DNA from: SHVZ01 sp041906305
GTDB taxonomy: Bacteria; Pseudomonadota; Alphaproteobacteria; SHVZ01
DNA: 64,000 bases
Direction: 5' to 3'
NCBI GenBank assembly: GCA_041906305.1
Contig: JAYRJL010000004.1
Location: 1 to 64,000 of the forward strand
Both the position numbers and the translations under genes were made by a program. The notes under the pieces were generated by a model. That model saw only the letters and a list, made by a program, of their open reading frames with translations. It was not told where the DNA came from and searched no databases. Shown piece by piece: positions 25,500 through 33,983 of the stretch; position 1 is the stretch's first letter; each line of letters opens with the position of its first letter.

Positions 25500-26987
25500 A
25501 TGCCCAAGAAGCCGAACGTCCTTTTCCTCATGTCCGACCAGCACACGCAGAAGATCGCCGGATGCTACGGCGATCCGCTTGTGCGGACGCCGAATCTGGA
25601 CCGTCTGGCGGCGCGGGGTGTCACGTTCGACAACGCCTATTGTCCTTCGCCGATCTGCACGCCGTCGCGGATGTCGCTGCTGACCGGTCGCTGGCCGGCG
25701 ACTCAGGCGTGCTGGACCAACGCCGACATGCTGCCCTCGGACATCCCCACATATGTCCATGCCCTCGGCGCCGCAGGCTATCGGCCGGCACTTGTCGGCC
25801 GCCTGCATTCGCTGGGTCCCGATCAGCTTCACGGCTATGCCGAGCGCGAGGTCGGCGACCACAGCAGCAATTGGATCGGCGCCAGGTCCCACGACATGGG
25901 GCAGCTCAACAAGACCAACGATCCGTTCCGCGTCAGCCTCGAACGATCGGGGGCCGGCCAGTCGTCCTATGAACTCCACGACCTCGACGTCGCCGACGCG
26001 GCTTGCGCCTGGCTGGACCGCCATGCGGCGGAAAGGTCGGGCGGGAATGACCGTCCCTTCGCGCTCGGCGTAGGTTTGATGCTGCCGCACCAGCCCTATG
26101 TCGCGCGCGCCGAAGACTATGCACTCTATGCCGGGCGGATCGGTCTGCCGGGAATCCCGAAGCCGGCGGCCGAAGGCGATCATCCCTATCTCGTCCGGTG
26201 GCGGCAGATCACCGAGACGGCCGACTTGGCGGAGGCTGACATCCTTCGCGCTCGCGCTGCCTACTACGGCCTGACGACGCGGCTCGATTTTCTCATCGGT
26301 CGCGTGCTCGACCGGCTGGAGGCGCATGGCCTCGCCGAGGATACCTTGGTCGTCTACACCTCGGACCACGGCGACCAGCTGGGCGAGCGCGGGCTCTGGT
26401 GGAAGCAGACCTTCTTCGACGAGTCGGCCAAGGTGCCGCTCGTCATCTCATGGCCCGGGCAGTTCCCGACCGGAGAGCGGCGGGCGCAGGTGGTCAACCT
26501 CGTCGACCTCGGTCAGAGCCTGCTCGAGGCCGTCGGCGCGCCCCTGCTGCCTGGCATCGACGGCACGAGCTTCCTCGCAGTGGCGCGCGACGGACGAGCG
26601 CCGTGGTTCGACCAGACCTTCTCGGAGTACTGCACGGACGGGACGGCGCGTTGGGATGCCGGCAATGCCGTCGTCCAGCGCATGGTCCGCTCGGGCAACT
26701 GGAAGCTGATCTACTACCATGGCTATCGGCCGCAACTGTTCGACCTTGCCGAAGATCCGCTCGAGACCCGCGACCTCGGCCAGAGCCCGGCCCATGCCGC
26801 GACCCGCGAGAGGCTGCTCGATGTGCTGCTGGCGAAATGGGATCCCGAGGCGGTCGGCCGAACCCTCATGCGGCGGCGCGCCGAGAAGGCGCTGCTCGGC
26901 CAATGGTGGCAGACGGTTCAGCCGCCCGACGCGCATCGCTGGGTCCTGAAGGTCGAGGACAACTGGCTCGATGCCCCCACCGCCTGA
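25500..26987 (+). CDS. Type I sulfatase (formylglycine sulfatase family)
   Basis: 495 aa from ATG 25500; an in-frame GTG six bases upstream is an alternative. Hydrolyses sulfate esters, or phosphonate/phosphate esters in some relatives. The CxPxR activation motif is present as C53-T-P-S-R, with C53 the residue expected to be converted to formylglycine. The N-terminal metal-binding NVLFLMSDQHTQ supplies an Asp. TSDHGDQLGERGLWWKQTFFDES carries the second metal Asp/His. No signal peptide, so cytoplasmic, as in choline-sulfatase-like enzymes. It is followed by a GntR regulator and a second, distant sulfatase, which suggests a dedicated sulfate-ester locus. Confidence 0.9.
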   Translation: MPKKPNVLFLMSDQHTQKIAGCYGDPLVRTPNLDRLAARGVTFDNAYCPSPICTPSRMSLLTGRWPATQACWTNADMLPSDIPTYVHALGAAGYRPALVGRLHSLGPDQLHGYAEREVGDHSSNWIGARSHDMGQLNKTNDPFRVSLERSGAGQSSYELHDLDVADAACAWLDRHAAERSGGNDRPFALGVGLMLPHQPYVARAEDYALYAGRIGLPGIPKPAAEGDHPYLVRWRQITETADLAEADILRARAAYYGLTTRLDFLIGRVLDRLEAHGLAEDTLVVYTSDHGDQLGERGLWWKQTFFDESAKVPLVISWPGQFPTGERRAQVVNLVDLGQSLLEAVGAPLLPGIDGTSFLAVARDGRAPWFDQTFSEYCTDGTARWDAGNAVVQRMVRSGNWKLIYYHGYRPQLFDLAEDPLETRDLGQSPAHAATRERLLDVLLAKWDPEAVGRTLMRRRAEKALLGQWWQTVQPPDAHRWVLKVEDNWLDAPTA

Positions 26988-27020
26988 CGGGCGATGTTTG
27001 GCTGTAGTCGACTCCCTCCG

Positions 27021-27038
27021 TAGTATATATTGTAATCG
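27021..27038. promoter_or_regulatory. Candidate operator of the GntR regulator (own promoter)
   Basis: TAGTATATATTGTA (27021-27034) reads on the minus strand as TACAATATATACTA. It matches 11 of 13 positions of the dyad upstream of the binding-protein gene at 29836-29852 (TACAATAT shared exactly). It overlaps a -10-like TAGTAT placed 17 bp after TTGGCT (26998-27003), as expected for autorepression. Confidence 0.45.
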
Positions 27039-27067
27039 GAAAGGTCGCCGGAGGAGCAGCTATAGCC

Positions 27068-28213
27068 GTGACGAAGGTTGTACCCGACGCTGTTTCCGCC
27101 GTTGAAGCCGCGCTTCGCGGCCACCTGGCGAAAATGGAAGAGGGCGAGCGCCTGCCGACGGTGCGGCAGCTCATGGCAGCTCATGGCGTCGGCCAGCTTG
27201 TGCTTCAGCGGGCCCTGGCTCGGCTTAAGGGCGAGGGGCTGATCACGGCCCATGTCGGGCGGGGCACGTTCGTCGGGCCGCAGAACAAGCCGTCCGCGGC
27301 AGTCGGGCGCAAGGTCCTCGTCCTCACCCACGAGCTCCAGACCGATCGCGTCGATCAGATCGGACGCGCTCTTCACAAGGCTTTCGAGCGCCGGGACTGG
27401 CGCTCGGCGGTCCTCACCTACGGCGATTTCGACCACGCCATGGATCTCATCGTCGGCGGCCCGCGTATCGACGCAGCCGTGGTTCAGCCGCGCGGCGCGA
27501 TCCTGCCTCTGAGGTTCCTGTCGGAACTGCGTCAGCGATGCGATGCGATGGTCATCGAGGGGTATGCAGCCACAGGCGTCGACGCCGACTGCATCGGCGT
27601 CGATTGGCCGGCGGCGATCGCGCAGGCACTGCGGCGCTTGATCGACCTCGGCCATCGGCGGGTTTGCTACGTCACGATGGATCACCCGGGCCGGCTGTTT
27701 CAGGCCGCGCTGTCCCAGTTCCGCCTGCTGCACTCCTGGGCCGGTCTCCCGGCCGATGCGGATCCGGTCATCCTGCTGCCGCTCGGGCCAGAGGAAGCCA
27801 GCTTCGCCGTATTGGCAAGGGAACTCGAGCGCCGCTCGTCACGCGGCAAGGCAGGGCCGACCGCCCTGATCGTCTATCCGGGCGCTTTCCACGGGGAGCT
27901 GCTGCTGGCCTCTCTTGAGCGCGCGAAGCGATCGGTGCCTCAGGACTTGAGCGTCGTCATCGCCGGCTTCACGGACCTCGCGCACGAGGATGTCGGCAGG
28001 TTGGATACGGTCGGCTTGTCGGCGGCAGCGCTGACCGAGGCGGTCGCGATGCTGATCGAACGGCGCTGGGCCGCGCCGGATGCCTCGTACGAGACCGCCT
28101 ACATCCAGCCGGAATACGTCGACCGCGGCAGCACGCGCAGGGTCGACGCGCCATCCGTCGCCGAAGCCCGCGGGACCGCCGGCCTGCTTCGCGCCGGCGG
28201 CGGCCGGTCATGA
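27068..28213 (+). CDS. GntR-type regulator with LacI-like sensor domain
   Basis: 381 aa. An N-terminal GntR winged helix (about 5-75; RLPTVRQLMAAHGVGQLVLQRALARLKGEGLI, then GRGTFVG) is fused to a periplasmic-binding-protein-like domain (about 85-360; VLVLTHELQTDRV, GVDWPAAIAQALRRLIDLGHRRVCYVT). This is the AraR-like architecture, normally a sugar- or small-molecule-responsive repressor. It sits between two sulfatase genes and upstream of an ABC binding protein. Similar AT-rich dyads precede it and the binding-protein gene, so both are its probable targets. Confidence 0.85.
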   Translation: MTKVVPDAVSAVEAALRGHLAKMEEGERLPTVRQLMAAHGVGQLVLQRALARLKGEGLITAHVGRGTFVGPQNKPSAAVGRKVLVLTHELQTDRVDQIGRALHKAFERRDWRSAVLTYGDFDHAMDLIVGGPRIDAAVVQPRGAILPLRFLSELRQRCDAMVIEGYAATGVDADCIGVDWPAAIAQALRRLIDLGHRRVCYVTMDHPGRLFQAALSQFRLLHSWAGLPADADPVILLPLGPEEASFAVLARELERRSSRGKAGPTALIVYPGAFHGELLLASLERAKRSVPQDLSVVIAGFTDLAHEDVGRLDTVGLSAAALTEAVAMLIERRWAAPDASYETAYIQPEYVDRGSTRRVDAPSVAEARGTAGLLRAGGGRS

Positions 28214-28271
28214 CGAAAGGGCGCGGGCTCGGTGCGCGCTTAGTATCTCCAAGTCAATTCGAGGCCGGTCG

Positions 28272-29783
28272 ATGCGCGCGATATTGATCCTGTTCGACTC
28301 GCTCAACCGGGCGGCGCTGGAATGCTTCGGCGGCACCTGGGTGAAGACCCCCAACTTCGATCGCCTCGCGCGCAGGTCGGTTGCCTTCGACAATCATTTT
28401 GCCGGGAGCCTGCCGTGCATGCCGGCGCGCCGCGACTTCCACACCGGCCGGCTGAACTTCCTGCATCGCTCCTGGGGCCCGATCGAGCCCTTCGACAACT
28501 CCTTCGCGGTGCTGCTGCGCGAGGGCGGCGTCTATTCCCATTTGGTGTCCGACCACTACCATTATTTCGAGGATGGCGGCTGGGGCTATCACCAGCGCTT
28601 CGATACTTGGGACTTCATTCGCGGCCAGGAGGCCGATCCGTGGCAGGCCATGGTTCGTCCCCAGCTCGAGCGCTTCCGCGAGATATATCACGCCTCTCAG
28701 GTCGAAGAGGAGCGAGGTGGCTACCGGCTGCAGAACTATATCAACCGTGAGGCAATCACACGGGAGGAGGACTTCCCGTGCGTCCGCTGCGTCGACCAGA
28801 GCCTCGGCTTCCTTGAGCGCCATCGAGGCGAGGACGGGTGGCTCCTCCAGCTCGAGGCATTCGACCCGCATGAGCCATTCACGGCTCCCGCGCGATTTCG
28901 CGAGCCCTATCGAACGAATTATTCCGGCCCCATTTTGGACTGGCCGCGCTATCTCGCGGCGAGCCTGGGCGCGGACGAGATCGCGGAACTCCGTGCCAAC
29001 TATGCAGCCCTGGTTGCGATGTGCGACGAGCAACTCGGCCGCGTCCTCGACTTCATGGACCGTCACGATATGTGGCGCGACACGGCGGTCATACTGACCA
29101 CCGACCATGGCCTGATCCTCGGCGAGCATGACTGGCTCGGTAAGAACCGGATGCCGCTCTACAACGAGATCGTCCGGCTTCCGCTCCTGGTCCACGACCC
29201 GGCGCGTCCCGAGACGGAAGGGCAACGGCGGCGGGCGCTGACCAGCGCCATCGACATCATGCCGACGCTTCTCGACCTGTTCGGCCGGTCGGTTCCCGAT
29301 GAGGTGTGCGGTCGCTCGCTGAGGCCTCTGGTCGAAGCCGACGGGGAGGGCCACGAGGTGGCCCTGTTCGGGCTGTTCGGCGGCGCCACCAACGTCACCG
29401 ACGGGCGATACACCTATTTTCGCTATCCGGCCGCGGGGCCGTCCGATCTGTACGAGTACACTTTGATGCCCGCGCATGCCCGCAGCCTCTTCACCGCGGA
29501 CGAATTCGCCGGGGCGAGCCTGGTCGAGCCGCTCCCTTTCACCAAGGGGTTCCCTGTGATGCGCCTGCCGGCTCTCCGCCAGGCCAAACGGCCCCCGCTG
29601 CAGGGCGGGGGCTTTGCCGAGACCACGAACGTCATCTACGACATGGCCGATGATCCGGGGCAGACCCGTCCGATCGACGCCCCTGCGGTTGAGGCCCGTC
29701 TCGTGCAATCGATGCGGCGCGCGATGTCCCGCCACGATGCCCCGCCGGAAGCCTACCGGCGTCTCGGGATCGATCCGCCCTGA
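28272..29783 (+). CDS. Second type I sulfatase/alkaline-phosphatase-fold hydrolase
   Basis: 503 aa from ATG 28272 with GAGG upstream. Formylglycine motif C49-M-P-A-R in SLPCMPARRDF. N-terminal metal-site ILILFDSLNR with Asp, and second metal-site TTDHGLILGEHDWLGKN. It differs strongly from the upstream sulfatase and is not a recent duplicate. The motif MPARRDFHTGRLNFLHRSWGP is typical of a cytoplasmic sulfatase subgroup. No signal peptide. It starts 58 bp after the regulator and may be read from the same promoter or from a TAGTAT-containing region at about 28241. Substrate unknown. Confidence 0.88.
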   Translation: MRAILILFDSLNRAALECFGGTWVKTPNFDRLARRSVAFDNHFAGSLPCMPARRDFHTGRLNFLHRSWGPIEPFDNSFAVLLREGGVYSHLVSDHYHYFEDGGWGYHQRFDTWDFIRGQEADPWQAMVRPQLERFREIYHASQVEEERGGYRLQNYINREAITREEDFPCVRCVDQSLGFLERHRGEDGWLLQLEAFDPHEPFTAPARFREPYRTNYSGPILDWPRYLAASLGADEIAELRANYAALVAMCDEQLGRVLDFMDRHDMWRDTAVILTTDHGLILGEHDWLGKNRMPLYNEIVRLPLLVHDPARPETEGQRRRALTSAIDIMPTLLDLFGRSVPDEVCGRSLRPLVEADGEGHEVALFGLFGGATNVTDGRYTYFRYPAAGPSDLYEYTLMPAHARSLFTADEFAGASLVEPLPFTKGFPVMRLPALRQAKRPPLQGGGFAETTNVIYDMADDPGQTRPIDAPAVEARLVQSMRRAMSRHDAPPEAYRRLGIDPP

Positions 29784-29798
29784 GGCGACGGTCAGTGG

Positions 29799-29818
29799 CG
29801 GAGCACTTTCCCGCTCCG
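29799..29818 (+). terminator. Weak hairpin after second sulfatase
   Basis: CGGAGC (29799-29804) pairs with GCTCCG (29813-29818) around an 8-nt loop, 16 bp after the sulfatase stop. No T-run. Confidence 0.25.
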
Positions 29819-29835
29819 GCCGGCCGTGCTAGCCT

Positions 29836-29852
29836 CAATACAATATGTATTG
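29836..29852. promoter_or_regulatory. Palindromic operator upstream of the ABC binding-protein gene
   Basis: CAATAC (29836-29841) and GTATTG (29847-29852) are perfect 6-bp arms around AATAT. The dyad includes TACAAT, a good -10 hexamer, 32 bp before the GGGAGG ribosome site. It closely resembles the site in front of the GntR-type gene, which marks both as candidate targets of that repressor. Confidence 0.5.
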
Positions 29853-29883
29853 ATAAAAACAGTCGAGCGAAGGGAGGTCCGTG

Positions 29884-31422
29884 ATGAACAGATTCATGGT
29901 TCTGGGGCTCAGCACCATCTTGCTGACCGGTCTCGCGTCCGAGGCGGCGCTGGCGCAGAAGCGAGGCGGCACGGTGGTGCTGGCTCAGCAGGCGCAACCG
30001 CCGACGCTCGATGCCGCCGCGACCTCTTCCGAGGCAACCCGCAACTTCGCGAGCCACGTGTTCGAGGGCCTGTTCACGCGCGACGAGCAGGCCGGGCTGA
30101 TCATGCAGCTCGCCGACGGCTACAAGGTCGCCGATGACGGTCTGAGTGTCGTGATCACGCTTCGCCGGGGGATCAAGTTCCACAACGGCAAGGAAATGAC
30201 TTCCGAGGACGTGCGGGCGTCGCTGCTGCGCTATGGGAAGGTCGGTGCCAGCGCCAAGATCATGGAAGCGGTGACCGATATCCAGGCAGTCGATCCATCG
30301 TCGTTGAAGGTCTCGTTCAGCCGGCCGGTGCCCATCTTCATCGAGCAGCTCAGCACGCCGCGCGGACCGGTCGTCGTCATCCCGGCAGAGGAGGCCGGGA
30401 AAGCGCTCAACGACGCGCCGAAGATCGGCACCGGACCCTACAAGTTCGTCGAGTTCGTGCCGGACGACCATCTCACCATCGATCGGTTCGATGGATATGC
30501 CGCGGATGCCCGCTTTGCTGGACCCACGGGGTTCGGCGGCAAGCGTACCGCCTACATGGACCGCGTGGTCATCCGCTTCGTGCCTGAGCCTGGCGCCCGT
30601 GCGGCCGGCATCGAGGCTGGCGACTTCCAAGCCGTGGACCAGATCACCGCGCCGAGCGCGCAGCGGATGGAGAAGGATCCGCGCGTCTCCGTCTACAAGG
30701 TCATGCCTTGGGCGATGCAGACTTTCTTCTTCAATGCCGGGGTGCCGCCGACCGACAATCAGAAGTTCCGCCAGGCCGTGCAGGCAGCCCTTGGAATGGA
30801 AGAGATCATGGCGATCGCCTCCGATGGCCTCTATCGCCTGGGCTGGGGCTGGCAATATCCCGAGGGCACCTACTACGCCGGCGACGTCGGCAAGTCCTTC
30901 TACAATCAGCACGACTTGGCCAAGGCGAAGAAGCTGCTGCAGGAAGCGGGCTATGCCGGTCAGGAAATGACGATGCTGACCGACAACGCCTACAAGAACA
31001 ACAATAGTGCAACGGTCGTCGCCGCCGAGCAGCTGCGCGCCGTCGGCATCAAGGTCGCGGTCAAGGTGTTGGACTGGCCGAGCACCGTGAAGACCCGCGG
31101 CAGCGCAGACGGCTGGAACACGGTGCCGATTGCCGTAGGCACCGAACCCTGGGAGGGACCTTACGGCGTGGCCGTTCTCTTGGCGGAGGCGACGATCCAT
31201 AAGAAGAAGGATCCCGAGCTCGAGGATCTCTACAAGAGGCTGATCTCGGCGCCGACGGTGGAAGCGCGCAAGAGCCTGTTCGTCGAGTTCGAGAAGCAGA
31301 TCTACGACAAGGTCTACGCCATCAAGCTCGGAGACCTCGGCCAATACGTCGCGGTCCGTTCCAACATCAAAGGCTACAAGCCGTACCGGATGCCGCGCTT
31401 CTGGGATGTTTGGTACGAGTAG
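29884..31422 (+). CDS. ABC transporter substrate-binding protein, family 5 (DppA/OppA type)
   Basis: 512 aa from ATG 29884 (GGGAGG, 6-nt spacing). Cleavable signal peptide MNRFMVLGLSTILLTGLASE followed by an AxA-type site near AALAQ, so periplasmic. Family-5 features: RGGTVVLAQQAQPPTLDAA start, GIKFHNGKEMTSEDV and GTGPYKFVEF motifs. Binds peptides or other small solutes for import. No permease or ATPase gene is adjacent, so it must share a transporter encoded elsewhere. The palindrome in its promoter suggests control by the nearby GntR-type repressor. Confidence 0.92.
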   Translation: MNRFMVLGLSTILLTGLASEAALAQKRGGTVVLAQQAQPPTLDAAATSSEATRNFASHVFEGLFTRDEQAGLIMQLADGYKVADDGLSVVITLRRGIKFHNGKEMTSEDVRASLLRYGKVGASAKIMEAVTDIQAVDPSSLKVSFSRPVPIFIEQLSTPRGPVVVIPAEEAGKALNDAPKIGTGPYKFVEFVPDDHLTIDRFDGYAADARFAGPTGFGGKRTAYMDRVVIRFVPEPGARAAGIEAGDFQAVDQITAPSAQRMEKDPRVSVYKVMPWAMQTFFFNAGVPPTDNQKFRQAVQAALGMEEIMAIASDGLYRLGWGWQYPEGTYYAGDVGKSFYNQHDLAKAKKLLQEAGYAGQEMTMLTDNAYKNNNSATVVAAEQLRAVGIKVAVKVLDWPSTVKTRGSADGWNTVPIAVGTEPWEGPYGVAVLLAEATIHKKKDPELEDLYKRLISAPTVEARKSLFVEFEKQIYDKVYAIKLGDLGQYVAVRSNIKGYKPYRMPRFWDVWYE

Positions 31423-31626
31423 GTACGGCAGCTTTCAACGTCGCGTCGGTTGCGCCGAAGATCGGCCTGGAGAAACTGAACTCTTCAGACTGGTCCTGAC
31501 GACGAGGGCGACGTCGGCCCGCAAAGCGAAGGTCCGCATTGGAGCCGTGCTGGCCCGCGGGTATCATGTTGCGGTGACTGATCCAGAGGCGGTGAGCACT
31601 GCCATTGCCTCCGCTCGCGAGGCCGC

Positions 31627-32610
31627 ATGAAGGCAGTGATCTGCAAGGCGCTCGGCCGGCCGGATACGCTGGTCCTCGAGGATACGAACCCGCCGGTGCC
31701 CGGTGCCGGCGAGGTGCGCGTCGCGGTCGAGGCGGCAGGCGTCAACTTCCCGGACTTCTTGATCATCCAGGGCAAGTACCAGCACAAGCCGCCGATGCCG
31801 TTCTCGCCCGGCTCGGAGATCACCGGAATCGTCGACGCTGTGGGGGACGGCGTCACGGCATTCAAGCCCGGCGATGCGGTGCTCGGCGTGGTCGGCTTCG
31901 GCGGTTTCGCCGAGAAGGCTGTGATCCGCGCCGCCCACCTCCTGCGCCGGCCGGCGTCGATGGACCCGGTGACGGCCGCTGGCTTCGCGGTGACCTACGG
32001 CACCGGCATGCATGCCCTGAAGCAGAGGGCCCGGCTCAAGCCGGGCGAGACCTTGCTCGTGCTCGGCGCCGGCGGCGGCGTCGGTGTCGCGGCGGTCGAG
32101 ATCGGTCGGGCGATGGGGGCTCGCGTCATCGCCGCGGCGAGCTCTCCCGAGAAGCTCGAGATCGCGCGTGCCGCCGGCGCGTCCGACCTGATCGACTACA
32201 GGCGCGAACCCTTGCGCGATCGCCTGAAGGAGATCGTCGGAGAGAAGGGCGTCGACGTCGTCTACGATCCCGTCGGCGGCGAGCTCTTCGAGCAGGCACT
32301 CCGGTCGACCGCCTGGGAAGGCCGCGTCCTCGTCATCGGCTTCGCCTCCGGCGAGATCCCCAGGGTGCCGGCAAACCTGCCGCTGCTGAAGGGCTGTGCG
32401 ATCGTCGGGGTCAGCCTCGGCGGCTTTCGCAATCGCTATCCCGAGACCTACGTCGCCAACTTCGACCAGCTGTTCGCCTGGCATGCCGAAGGCAAGCTCA
32501 GGCCGCATGTCAGCCTGACCCTGCCGATGGCAAGGGCGGCCGACGCGCTGGCGATGCTCGGCAACCGCAGCGCCGTCAGCAAGATCGTGCTCACGATGGA
32601 GCGGACCTGA
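31627..32610 (+). CDS. NADPH:quinone oxidoreductase-like MDR protein
   Basis: 327 aa medium-chain dehydrogenase/reductase. GroES-like N-terminal domain (PGAGEVRVAVEAAGVNFPDFLI) without the catalytic-zinc cysteine pattern, then a Rossmann fold with LGAGGGVGVAAVEIGRAMGA. This fits the zinc-free quinone reductase/enoyl reductase branch (QOR-like). Probable cytoplasmic NADPH-dependent reductase. GAGG lies just before the ATG. A short frame of unclear status ends on its start codon (ATGA). Confidence 0.9.
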   Translation: MKAVICKALGRPDTLVLEDTNPPVPGAGEVRVAVEAAGVNFPDFLIIQGKYQHKPPMPFSPGSEITGIVDAVGDGVTAFKPGDAVLGVVGFGGFAEKAVIRAAHLLRRPASMDPVTAAGFAVTYGTGMHALKQRARLKPGETLLVLGAGGGVGVAAVEIGRAMGARVIAAASSPEKLEIARAAGASDLIDYRREPLRDRLKEIVGEKGVDVVYDPVGGELFEQALRSTAWEGRVLVIGFASGEIPRVPANLPLLKGCAIVGVSLGGFRNRYPETYVANFDQLFAWHAEGKLRPHVSLTLPMARAADALAMLGNRSAVSKIVLTMERT

Positions 32611-32673
32611 TTTTGCGGGTAAGCTGAGGCCGATCCCGCATCAGGCGGGCGACTTCGCGGCGTGGCGCTTTCC

Positions 32674-33441
32674 ATGACGAAACCGGTCGTCGGCATCATC
32701 GGGAACGCGCAGGTCGTCAACGAGCGCTTCAACGTCCAGGTCTGCGGCCAGCGTAACCTGAAGGCGGTGGCCGAGGTGGCGGACGCGCTGCCGCTGATGT
32801 TCGCGGCCTTGCCCGGCATCACGGACATCGGCGCGCTGCTCGATACGGTCGATGGCATCCTCCTGACCGGTGCCCGCGCCAACGTCCATCCGGCCCATTT
32901 CGGCGTCGAGCCTTGCGCGGCGCACGAGCCCTACGATCAGGATCGCGATGCGGTCGCGCTCAAGCTGGCGAGAGCCTGCGTTGAGCGTGCCGTGCCGGTC
33001 TTCGGCATCTGCCGGGGCTTCCAGGAATTCAACGTCGCCTTCGGCGGCTCCCTGCATCCCGAGATCCGCGAGCTTCCCGGACGTATGAACCACCGCATGC
33101 CGCGGCTCGAGAACGGCGAGATCCATCCGGACCCTGAAGTCGTCTTCGCCGATCGCCACGACGTGAAGCTGGTCGAGGGCGGCGTGTTCGCGAAGCTGCT
33201 CGGCCGCGAGACGATCCGCGTGAACTCGCTGCACGGACAGGGGATCCTGGAGCCCGGCAAGCGCATCGTCATCGAGGGCACGGCCGAGGACGGGACCTTC
33301 GAGGCGATCCGCATCGCGGACGCGCCGGCGTTCGCCCTCGGCGTCCAGTGGCACGCCGAGTACGATCCCCAGACCAATCCGATCAATCGGACCTTGTTCG
33401 AGGCCTTCGGCGCCGCTTTGCGCGAGGCGAAGCGGCGCTGA
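32674..33441 (+). CDS. Gamma-glutamyl-GABA hydrolase-like class I glutamine amidotransferase (PuuD family)
   Basis: 255 aa from ATG 32674; a GTG at 32662 is an alternative. Hydrolyses a gamma-glutamyl amide by family resemblance, as PuuD does in putrescine use. The triad is visible: nucleophile C113 in FGICRGFQEFNV, H227 and E229 in VQWHAEYD. N-terminal KPVVGIIGN and ILLTGARANVHP are typical. No putrescine genes are nearby, so the pathway is uncertain. It is convergent with the peroxiredoxin gene, 10 bp apart. Confidence 0.88.
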   Translation: MTKPVVGIIGNAQVVNERFNVQVCGQRNLKAVAEVADALPLMFAALPGITDIGALLDTVDGILLTGARANVHPAHFGVEPCAAHEPYDQDRDAVALKLARACVERAVPVFGICRGFQEFNVAFGGSLHPEIRELPGRMNHRMPRLENGEIHPDPEVVFADRHDVKLVEGGVFAKLLGRETIRVNSLHGQGILEPGKRIVIEGTAEDGTFEAIRIADAPAFALGVQWHAEYDPQTNPINRTLFEAFGAALREAKRR

Positions 33442-33451
33442 AGGTTCTCGG

Positions 33452-33916
33452 CTATCCCTGAAGCTTGACCAGCTCGGCCAGGACGACGTCCGGCTGAGGC
33501 AGGGTTCCCGGAGCATAGGCGTGGAAGGCGCGGACGACGCCTTGCGGATCGACGATCGTGATCGACCGGGCGGGGTACCCGCCCTCGACATTGAAGATGC
33601 CGAGATCCTGGCTGAACTTCCCATGCGGATGGAAGTCGGACATCAGCGGATAGTTGATGCCGCCCAGGCTCTGCGCCCAGGTCTTCAGCGCCGGAACCGA
33701 GTCGCAGGACAACCCGAGGAGCTGGGCTCCCCGTTCTTCGAATTGCTTCAACGCACGGTTGAAAGCGGAGGTTTGGTTTGTTCAGCCGCCGGTGAAGGCG
33801 AGCGGATAGGCCGAGATCACGATCCACTTGGAGCCGCGAAGCTCGGCCGACGAGACGGTCTTTCCGTCATGGGACTTAAGCGTGAACTCCGGCACCTTGC
33901 TGCCGATGTCAGCCAT
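33452..33916 (-). CDS. Selenocysteine-containing peroxiredoxin (in-frame TGA at the peroxidatic position)
   Basis: 154 codons from ATG 33916 (AGGAGA, 6-nt spacing) to TAG 33452, with one internal TGA at 33782-33784 read as residue 45. Both sides stay in one frame and form a complete AhpC/TSA-type peroxiredoxin: VPEFTLKSHDGKTVSSAELRG, then AYPLAFTGG-U45-TNQTSAF, then LLGLSCDSVPALKTWA, DFHPHGKFSQDLG and YPARSITIVDPQG. The TGA falls exactly on the peroxidatic Cys of P38-x-x-x-T42-x-x-C. Bases after it form a SECIS-like hairpin. Another Cys 26 residues later (GLSC) could resolve. The product would reduce peroxides using a selenol. Alternatives are a nonsense mutation or sequencing error at a Cys codon; intact flanking conservation and the hairpin argue against these. 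Confidence 0.82.
33745..33766 (-). promoter_or_regulatory. SECIS-like hairpin downstream of the in-frame TGA
   Basis: On the minus strand, 15 nt after the TGA, GCTTTCAAC pairs with GTTGAAGC leaving one bulged U. This gives an 8-bp stem and a 5-nt loop CGUGC. Bacterial SECIS elements lie in the coding region just after UGA, with a bulged U in the stem and a GU in the apical loop to bind SelB. All three traits are present: bulged U at +18 and loop GU at +26/+27 after the UGA. Confidence 0.65.
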
Positions 33917-33983
33917 GATCTTCTCCTTTGGTTGAGACACGATCCGGCGACGATAACGGATAGCCATCGCCGCGTGAAAGGGC

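Noticed and set aside
29632..31344. 570-codon open frame on the minus strand
   Set aside because: Antisense shadow of the family-5 binding-protein gene.
31406..31630. 74-codon plus-strand frame ending on the quinone-reductase start (ATGA)
   Set aside because: It starts inside the binding-protein gene in another frame and I cannot match it to a family. Its C-terminal part (YHVAVTDPEAVSTAIASAREAA) looks protein-like and might be a gene remnant, but support is too weak.
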